From Acidimicrobiales bacterium (GTDB lineage: Bacteria; Actinomycetota; Acidimicrobiia; Acidimicrobiales; Palsa-688), in the NCBI GenBank assembly GCA_019241495.1, contig JAFAWZ010000075.1, positions 1 through 20,262 on the forward strand: a stretch of 20,262 nt of DNA, read 5' to 3'. The notes below the pieces were generated by a model. It was not told the DNA's origin. It searched no databases and saw nothing but the letters and a program-made list of their open reading frames with translations. Made by a program: the position numbers and the translations under genes. Of the stretch, positions 15,901-20,262 are shown one piece after another; position 1 is the first letter of the stretch; each line of letters begins with the position of its first letter.

Positions 15901-16692
15901 GATCTTCTGACCGAGCTGTCGTTGAATGCCGACTACCTGGTCGTCGGCTGCATGATCGGGACGACGGCCCTCGGTCTGTACACGATCGCCTACCGGCTGC
16001 CCGAGCTGTTGATCAACAACCTCTTCTGGCTGTTCTCCGGGGTCGCATTCCCGGTGTACGCCCGCAGCCGGCTGGCGGGCATGGAAACCCTCCGGCGGGC
16101 CATGCTCAAAGCGCTGCGCCTCACCACCGTGTACGGGTTTGCATCAGGGGTCGGCTTGGCACTGGTAGCGCGCGATGCCACCCTCGTCCTCTTCGGCAAC
16201 CAATGGCACCCGGCCATCGGCCCCATGGTCGTGATCAGCTTGGCTTCCGCCCTGGCCTCCGCCGCCTACGCCTCTGGCCCTCTCTTCCCCGCCATCGGCA
16301 AGCCGGGCACCTTGGTCCTGGTCAACATCCCGCTCACTGTGTTCCGCGTCGTGGGATTCATCCTGGCCGCCCCGCACGGGATCTTCTGGGTCGCCTGCGT
16401 GCATCTGTTCACCAACGCCGTGATGATCTTCGTTCGCCTGGGCATCGCGGACCGGGTGGTCGGGACGACGGCGCGCCAGACGGTAGGAGCGCTGATGCCC
16501 GGCATGGCGGCCGCGGCCGGGATCGCCGCCTTCGCCCTCCCCTTGCGGCTGTTGCTCCCGGCCGGCCCCGGCGCCCTCGTCGCCATCGTCGGCGCGGGCG
16601 TGTTGGGCGCAGTAGTCGCGCTAGCCGTCACCCACCGGCCGCTCTTCCACGAGATCAGGTCTCTATCACGCAGCCTGGTCGGCCAGGCCTGA
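12979..16692 (+). CDS. Fused O-antigen ligase/polymerase, Wzz-like module and Wzx flippase
   Basis: 1237 residues in one open frame. Residues about 1-500: polytopic Wzy/WaaL-like domain with roughly a dozen hydrophobic segments, RHSGPEGDVNFWGR (229-242), HPTTGVGVGNF (375-385) and the hallmark AAHDLYLEIAAEQGVIGLGA (406-425). Residues about 520-705: a helix (524-545), an external region of about 135 residues and a second helix (684-702), like the separate Wzz-like protein upstream. Residues about 718-750: proline-rich linker. Residues about 756-1237: MOP/Wzx flippase, starting AVKGFAWRVGSFGGNRLVVF with the conserved LARLLDPHDFGLFA. The parts would flip the lipid-linked unit, set length and polymerise or ligate it; normally three proteins do this. 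No stop, frameshift or change in base composition marks the joints, so it looks like a true fusion. An assembly join cannot be excluded without reads. Confidence 0.85.
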   Translation: MTAVLERARPATVPAGPAPAPDDWRRRLRFLWPVAGLGAALGLAIAVATHTTVFLAIGLAVALVTVYAAVQIPLVALVVLQVVAWSNVSTVAGTHHGLSLYLVALAIGVTSVVVAANRGRRQLLGRSPVYLLLALVVTAEGVSLLASPYPLTSLSTPTERLKDVLFFLVTVALIRVSGRVMTAVKVIVVTIAVLAGLTLIQQYLLHNSTTFGGLSKIPVGVDVGSATVRHSGPEGDVNFWGRTIVLVTPLALSLGLLARWNRIRGSSGWRRLTWVAWCAAPAALLGGEYLSQSRGGLIALVVGVVLWLTVAAWQYRRWLILLPVGLILVVAGVPGLATRLGTLTELTHLSANTTDPSLLQRVQAQEVGLAMFRAHPTTGVGVGNFTVVEPKYVDQPGITNTGQIFAAHDLYLEIAAEQGVIGLGAWALFYGGALLVALRAAVLSGQLRDRDSRMLSLGVLFGLAGWAVASITLHLSDLNDLLAMVAVATVIDMNAREAAARRPWPISRDLWDPEIYRPVRRARRAALLAGVSVVGLGAVLMSVFTVFVPLHRSVYQAQATASVGPTSSSASGNNAYAWDTVDRQTLLPTLAAIAANPRFLHQAETDLVGLSAQQAATIRLSVTGDVANAVLRLTVDADNPAVAQQVANSTLVVARTYLETLISVYHINPVTTTSAGKVQQTKHDISLVLAAMGLVTLFAGARVGRRTYRRSLERAILGGPSSPSPPPAPAPTAGSTGVGTLPPEPVPVAVADDAAGGGLTTVAVKGFAWRVGSFGGNRLVVFLSTLALARLLDPHDFGLFAAALTFTQYLEVLLDFGLGSYLIYRQESGFSDQIHVAFTYNLILTGVLTSVAVGLSPLTARLFGAPHQVTVFAAMSGYLLLRGLSQVNQAVIQRDLLFKKQVIIDLGSAVARGGLSIGLALAGYGVWAIVFGFLAGQLVSTVAYWAVVRFRPRLRFNWAVGRSMLQFGVNSVAIDLLTELSLNADYLVVGCMIGTTALGLYTIAYRLPELLINNLFWLFSGVAFPVYARSRLAGMETLRRAMLKALRLTTVYGFASGVGLALVARDATLVLFGNQWHPAIGPMVVISLASALASAAYASGPLFPAIGKPGTLVLVNIPLTVFRVVGFILAAPHGIFWVACVHLFTNAVMIFVRLGIADRVVGTTARQTVGALMPGMAAAAGIAAFALPLRLLLPAGPGALVAIVGAGVLGAVVALAVTHRPLFHEIRSLSRSLVGQA

Positions 16693-16720
16693 CCTCACCC
16701 CACGCCTGATACGAGCGCCA

Positions 16721-16765
16721 TGCCGGCCCTGTCCGGCACGGTGGTCGCCGAGCGCCCTGCTCGGC
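16721..16765 (+). terminator. Tandem GC-rich hairpins after the fused Wzy-Wzz-Wzx gene
   Basis: TGCCGG (16721-16726) pairs with CCGGCA (16733-16738) over a 6-nt loop. GCCGAG (16747-16752) pairs with CTCGGC (16760-16765) over a 7-nt loop. They begin 29 bp after the TGA at 16692. No U-tract follows, which is common for actinobacterial terminators, so the call is tentative. Confidence 0.4.
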
Positions 16766-16946
16766 CGCCCCCGGGGTGCCGGCCGGGCCCACGCGCTCTG
16801 GCAGATGTCATAGTGGTCACTATTGAAGCCAGCTCAGCCCCGGGAGCGGCTACTGGTCGGCCGGTTGACGGCGTCGCTGAACTTCCAATAGTTGGCCAGG
16901 CGCCAAAGATCCGCCACCCGACCCCTTGGTTGGCCTTGGCTGGCCT

Positions 16947-16967
16947 GGCTGGGCTTGGGCCCCAGCC
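16947..16967 (-). terminator. Hairpin downstream of the glycosylphosphotransferase gene
   Basis: GGCTGGG (16947-16953) pairs perfectly with CCCAGCC (16961-16967) over a 7-nt loop. It lies about 60 bp beyond the minus-strand TAG at 17028-17026. There is no U-tract, so this is a structure-based guess. Confidence 0.3.
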
Positions 16968-17025
16968 CGGCCGCTTCCTCTTCGGCGAACAGCCGTCCGA
17001 CCGGTTCTGCGGCGAATCCCTACCC

Positions 17026-18477
17026 CTAGCGGAGGTAGGACGTCATCTCCCGTACGACCTGCCCGACCGTGCGGCCGAGGATGACCAGGTCGAACCACAA
17101 GGACCAGTGCTCGATGTAGTAATTGTCGAAGCGGGCCCGCTCCTCGATCGAGGTGTCGCCCCGCAGCCCGTGGACCTGGGCCCACCCGGTAAGACCTACG
17201 GGAACCCTGAGGCGGTCCCGGTAACGAAAGACCTGCTGGTTGAACTGATCGGCGAAGAACGGGCGTTCGGGCCGGGGCCCCACCAGTGACATGTCTCCCT
17301 TGAGCACGTTCAACAGCTGAGGGAGCTCGTCCATGCTCGTAACCCGCAAGAAGCGCCCGACCCTCGTGACCCGGTCGTCGATACGATTGCCCCACCTGGT
17401 GTCTCCATCAGTCGTGACGCGCATGCTGCGGAACTTGTAGATCTCCACGACCTGCCCCCGCTGACCCAGGCGCTTCTGGCGGAAGAGGACCGGACCCCGG
17501 CTGGTGAGGCGAACCGCGAGCGCCACTCCGGCGAGCAACGGCCACAGCAGAAACAGGGCCACACTCGACACCGCCACGTCGATTACCCGCTTCGTCCGCC
17601 ACGCCGGGGTGCGCAGGGCAGCCCGGCGTGCATGCTGGAGGGGTAGACCCCACACGATGTCGGACTCCGGTCCGGTGGAGGTCACCCCGAGCTCGAACAG
17701 CCGGGGCAGGATGTGAACCTCCACGTGAGCCTCAGCCGACGCCCGTAGCACGTCGACCAGCTCGGCCTCGCGATTGGCGCCGAAAGCCACGATGACCCGG
17801 ACCGCCCCCACCCGACGAACCGTCTGATCGAAGGTGTCTATGTCCCCGACCACCGGGAGAGGCAGATGTGAGTCGTTGGGAAAGCCGTCCACGAAACCCA
17901 CCGGCTTCATCCCGTACTCGGGGTGTTGGAGCAGAGCCTCGGCCACCTGGCAGCCGAGCTTTCCGGCACCAAGGATCAGCGTCGGTTCGGCGTCGGTGCT
18001 GCGGGACCGGGCCACCCGCTGCACCGAGTAGGTCACGGCCCGGCCGAGGACGACCAGCCCTACGACCAAAGGCATGTCCTTCAGCAACATCTCGGTGCCG
18101 AAGGTGCGGATCAAGGCCATGAGCAGCAACGGACATGCCAGCGCGCTGAGCAAGGGGACCAGGTCGGTCTGGAATCCTCTGGCCAGGCGCCGGCGATAGC
18201 TGCCCACCAGTGCCAGCCAGAGCGGCATCAGAATGAGGTACAGCAGCCCGACCCGACCGATCGGCCCTCGTATCACGAGCGCTCCGGCGGCGGCGGCTTC
18301 GTCCACCACCGCGAGCAGCAACGGGGACCGTAGCGCTACCCACAACCGGCTCGACCGGGTCACGGTGGCGCGGACGGCGGCGGGAACCTCCCTCCGATGC
18401 TCGAAACTGAGACCCCGCAGGTGGTCCCGGTGGCCCGAAGGCCCTGTTTTGATCGGTGCTGCCCCTGTCGCCGTCAT
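17026..18477 (-). CDS. Exopolysaccharide polyprenyl glycosylphosphotransferase (initiating sugar transferase)
   Basis: 483 residues. ATG 18477 is chosen because GGGGCAGGAG ends 4 nt before it; an in-frame TTG at 18504 lacks a site. The N-terminus holds four or five membrane segments (about 50-150), then a Rossmann-like domain with LILGAGKLGCQVAEALL (167-183) and VGFVDG. The C-terminal bacterial sugar transferase domain has RTKRVIDVAVSSVALF (294-309), the YKFRSM motif (347-352), MDELPQLLNVLKGDMSLVGP (382-401) with the catalytic Asp-Glu pair, PRPE, and LTGWAQVHGLRG (429-440). The family (WcaJ/CpsE/PssY type) transfers sugar-1-phosphate from a UDP-sugar to undecaprenyl phosphate, the first step of the repeat unit. 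It is the committed entry enzyme for the locus, and its promoter region is shared with the right-hand NHL/Fn3 gene. The sugar (glucose, galactose or other) cannot be read. Confidence 0.93.
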   Translation of the reverse strand: MTATGAAPIKTGPSGHRDHLRGLSFEHRREVPAAVRATVTRSSRLWVALRSPLLLAVVDEAAAAGALVIRGPIGRVGLLYLILMPLWLALVGSYRRRLARGFQTDLVPLLSALACPLLLMALIRTFGTEMLLKDMPLVVGLVVLGRAVTYSVQRVARSRSTDAEPTLILGAGKLGCQVAEALLQHPEYGMKPVGFVDGFPNDSHLPLPVVGDIDTFDQTVRRVGAVRVIVAFGANREAELVDVLRASAEAHVEVHILPRLFELGVTSTGPESDIVWGLPLQHARRAALRTPAWRTKRVIDVAVSSVALFLLWPLLAGVALAVRLTSRGPVLFRQKRLGQRGQVVEIYKFRSMRVTTDGDTRWGNRIDDRVTRVGRFLRVTSMDELPQLLNVLKGDMSLVGPRPERPFFADQFNQQVFRYRDRLRVPVGLTGWAQVHGLRGDTSIEERARFDNYYIEHWSLWFDLVILGRTVGQVVREMTSYLR

Positions 18478-18590
18478 GATGCTCCTGCCCCGAGCGTTTA
18501 CCAACTTCGCGAGGACCAGATGACCTCGTCGTCGAACGGATCATACCCACCGCGGTCGCCAATCGAGGGACTCTTGTTCATACGTTTTCC

Positions 18591-18646
18591 ATTCGTTGTC
18601 AAAAGCACCTCTCCTGCGGGTGGATCATGTTGGGGAGACAACGAAT
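18591..18646. promoter_or_regulatory. 10-bp perfect inverted repeat in the divergent PGT / NHL-Fn3 gap
   Basis: ATTCGTTGTC (18591-18600) and GACAACGAAT (18637-18646) are exact reverse complements separated by 36 bp. The spacer contains CACC/GGTG and TCTCC/GGAGA complementary pairs, so the RNA could fold into a branched stem. A minus-strand TTGACA (18602-18597) overlaps the left arm but lacks a well-spaced -10. It lies between the divergent glycosylphosphotransferase and NHL/Fn3 genes and is a good candidate operator or leader structure controlling both. Confidence 0.4.
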
Positions 18647-18782
18647 CCAGCTTCTCGGTCCGCGCCATTCCTTGACCAGCGTTCGACGAACCCCTATGGT
18701 GCGGACGGCAGCACACCGCTGGACGAGGGCCCGCGTGTTCAGATCATTGGTGAGGGCGGAAAGGCAAAAAGGGGCAAATTTA

Positions 18783-20262
18783 ATGGACACCTTTACGGTC
18801 AAAAGCTGGGTCGGTGCCTGTCTGAAAAGACGGTCGGCCATGATCGGCTCCACCGCCTTGGTGCTGGTGGGCCTGGTACCGATGTTCGCAACCGGTCCGG
18901 CGGCAGGCGCTTCGCCCGCGGTCGGAACCATCGTCGCGTTCGCCGACAGTACCGGCGACGGCGGTTTCTCGGGCGACGGCGGGCCGGCCTTGACGGCCAA
19001 GCTCAACGCCCCCCAGGGCATGATCGTCGACTCGGCCGGCAACCTCGTGGTCGCCGATACGAACAACGGCCGTATCCGGGTGATCGCCAAGCAGACCGGA
19101 ACGTTCTACGGCCAGGCCATGACCGCCGGCAACATCTACAGCATCGCCGGGACCGGGGCACGGGGATACAGCGGTGACGGGGGCCCCGCCACCGACGCAG
19201 TGTTCAACCTGCCCCAAGGCGTGGCCGTTGACAACGCAGGCGACATCGTCGTGGCCGACACCAACAACAACGTGGTCCGCGTGATCGCAGAGTCGACCGG
19301 AAACCGATACGCGACCAGCATGGTCGCTGGATCCGTCTATACCGTGGCCGGCACCGGCGCGTTCTCATTTTCGGGCGACGGAGGCCCGGCCAAGGCCGCC
19401 ACTTTCGCGGACCTGCAAGCGGCAGAGGTTGACGGCTCCGGCAACCTTCTCATCGCCGATGCCAACAACGACCGCATCCGGGTGATGGCCGCCAGCAGCG
19501 GGACGTTCTACGGCCAGGCCATGACTGCAGGCGACGTCTACACCATTGCTGGCAACGGCTCGAGCAACTACTCGGGTAGCGGGATCCCAGCACTGTCCAG
19601 CGGGTTGGGCAATCCCAACATCGCCGTTCCGGACGCGCAGGGCAACCTGGTGGTCAATGGCTATCTCGACCAACACATCTTGGTTATCGCCGAGCACACT
19701 GGGACCTTCTACGGGATGGCCATGACCGCCGGTGACATCTACTTGGTAGCGGGCAACGGGCAGATCGGTTCCTCCCCCAACGGGACGCCGGCCGCCCAGG
19801 CGGAGTTCTGTTACCCCAACACCTTGGTAGTCGACGCGGCTGGCAACATCGTGATCGCCGACTTGTTCAACAACGAGATCAGGGTGCTGGCGGAGTCGAC
19901 CGGGAGCTACTACGGGATGGCCATGACCGCCGGCGACGTATACACCATCGCTGGCGATCCGAACCGGTACAGCTCCTTTGGGGACGGAGGTCCGGCCACG
20001 GCGGCCGGCTTGGACGAGCCGGGCACGGTTGCCCTCGACCAAAGCGGCAACCTGTACGAGGCAGAGATGGACGAGCCCAACCCGCCGAACGCCCCAGTCT
20101 CTGGGACTTCGGGCAGCAGCCGCATCCGGGAGATAATCGCCTCGGCACCAGTTGTAGCCAGCCCCGGGGCGCCCACCGGCCTCACCGCCACTCCGGGTGA
20201 CACCACGGTCCACCTGAGTTGGGCGTCGTCGACGATCGGTGGGACGCCCGCCGATTACGTGG
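18783..20262 (+). CDS. Secreted NHL-repeat / fibronectin type III protein (partial, 3' end missing)
   Basis: 493 codons are visible and the frame runs off the right edge. ATG 18783 has AAAAAGGGG about 10 nt upstream. A signal peptide is seen: KSWVGACLKRRS, hydrophobic MIGSTALVLVGLVPMFATG, then an AGA-S site near residue 43. Six NHL-type blades follow (GNLVVADTNNGRIRVI and relatives), each joined by a linker such as TGTFYGQAMTAGNIYSIAG and several by GDGGPAT. The linker recurs at an exact 67-residue (201-bp) step. After SAPVVASPGAPTGLTATPGD an Fn3 domain begins and is cut by the window end. The architecture matches the left-hand protein at 509-2716, so they are paralogues. Exported beta-propeller with binding or adhesive role is expected; linkage to the polymer is inference. 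Further Fn3 or DGGxFxFG repeats may lie beyond the edge. Confidence 0.88.
   Translation, partial: MDTFTVKSWVGACLKRRSAMIGSTALVLVGLVPMFATGPAAGASPAVGTIVAFADSTGDGGFSGDGGPALTAKLNAPQGMIVDSAGNLVVADTNNGRIRVIAKQTGTFYGQAMTAGNIYSIAGTGARGYSGDGGPATDAVFNLPQGVAVDNAGDIVVADTNNNVVRVIAESTGNRYATSMVAGSVYTVAGTGAFSFSGDGGPAKAATFADLQAAEVDGSGNLLIADANNDRIRVMAASSGTFYGQAMTAGDVYTIAGNGSSNYSGSGIPALSSGLGNPNIAVPDAQGNLVVNGYLDQHILVIAEHTGTFYGMAMTAGDIYLVAGNGQIGSSPNGTPAAQAEFCYPNTLVVDAAGNIVIADLFNNEIRVLAESTGSYYGMAMTAGDVYTIAGDPNRYSSFGDGGPATAAGLDEPGTVALDQSGNLYEAEMDEPNPPNAPVSGTSGSSRIREIIASAPVVASPGAPTGLTATPGDTTVHLSWASSTIGGTPADYV
19104..19943 (+). repeat. Exact 201-bp period of NHL blades
   Basis: The linker codons aligned to TTC-TAC (FYG of the linker) begin at 19104, 19305, 19506, 19707 and 19908, each 201 bp apart, with no insertion or deletion. 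The first and third copies share at least 20 identical bases and the fourth and fifth share TACGGGATGGCCATGACCGC; the second is diverged (RYATSMVAG). It is coding repeat structure within the secreted protein. Confidence 0.85.
20181..20209 (+). repeat. Right copy of the 29-bp inverted repeat (Fn3 start)
   Basis: These 29 bases equal the reverse complement of 1014-1042 in the left-hand NHL/Fn3 gene. They encode LTATPGDTT. Similarity around them is lower, so the shared block is a conserved or recently converted part of paralogous Fn3 domains. Confidence 0.85.

Larger units (their letters stand above)
16693..17025. other. Convergent intergenic region, no gene seen
   Basis: These 333 bp lie between the stops of the fused flippase gene (plus) and the glycosylphosphotransferase (minus). 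Open frames crossing the region are continuations of frames antisense to, or out of frame with, the neighbours and show no recognisable protein. It holds three GC-rich hairpins and a TTGGCTGGCC-like low-complexity patch near 16926-16970. Its likely function is bidirectional termination. Confidence 0.6.

Noticed and set aside
18591..18782. c-di-GMP or c-di-AMP riboswitch in the NHL/Fn3 leader
   Set aside because: The inverted repeat is suggestive, but I cannot match the conserved cores of GEMM or ydaO motifs by eye.
19104..19943. CRISPR-like or satellite repeat
   Set aside because: The 201-bp repeats are in frame, encode NHL blades and lack short unique spacers.

Overview
The window is GC-rich (roughly two thirds G+C by eye), with GTG as well as ATG starts, possible leaderless promoters and very long antisense open frames. 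This is typical of a high-GC actinomycete. The secreted NHL/fibronectin proteins and the C-terminal 'DGGxFxFG' repeats remind me of Acidimicrobiia, but that placement is from memory and not a search. No tRNA, rRNA, CRISPR array, transposase or phage gene is visible.

The window is an envelope or exopolysaccharide (EPS) biosynthesis locus bounded by two related secreted proteins on opposite strands. Left edge (1-2761): the start of a Zn-ribbon SAM methyltransferase (runs off the window) downstream of a secreted NHL-repeat/Fn3 protein, both on the minus strand. Centre-left (2892-4938): a GT4 glycosyltransferase facing a NodB-type polysaccharide deacetylase. Centre (5007-9459): an enzyme group unusual for an EPS locus, made of an isocitrate/isopropylmalate-type dehydrogenase, an RraA/HMG-aldolase-like protein translationally coupled to a COG3919-type ATP-grasp ligase, and a second ATP-grasp protein resembling the ligase domain of cyanophycin synthetase. 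Next (9456-11794): two GT4 glycosyltransferases overlapping by 4 bp.

Right half (11976-18477): a small Wzz-like two-helix membrane protein, then a 1237-residue protein that joins an O-antigen ligase/polymerase (Wzy/WaaL) domain, a second Wzz-like module and a Wzx/MOP flippase in one chain. After a non-coding convergent gap comes the initiating polyprenyl-phosphate glycosylphosphotransferase on the minus strand. Right edge (18783-20262): a second secreted NHL/Fn3 protein, cut by the window end, with an exact 201-bp internal period.

Proposed working order: the glycosylphosphotransferase loads the first sugar-phosphate on undecaprenyl phosphate; the three GT4 enzymes and the methyltransferase build and modify the repeat unit; the deacetylase may free an amino group; the ATP-grasp ligases could couple a carboxylate to an amine; the fused Wzx-Wzz-Wzy protein would flip and polymerise the unit. 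The NHL/Fn3 proteins are plausible surface or matrix partners. The polymer, its decoration and the substrates of the ATP-grasp, RraA and dehydrogenase proteins cannot be read from the sequence. The strongest candidates for something undescribed are the triple Wzy-Wzz-Wzx fusion and the ligase/aldolase/dehydrogenase group inside a glycan locus.
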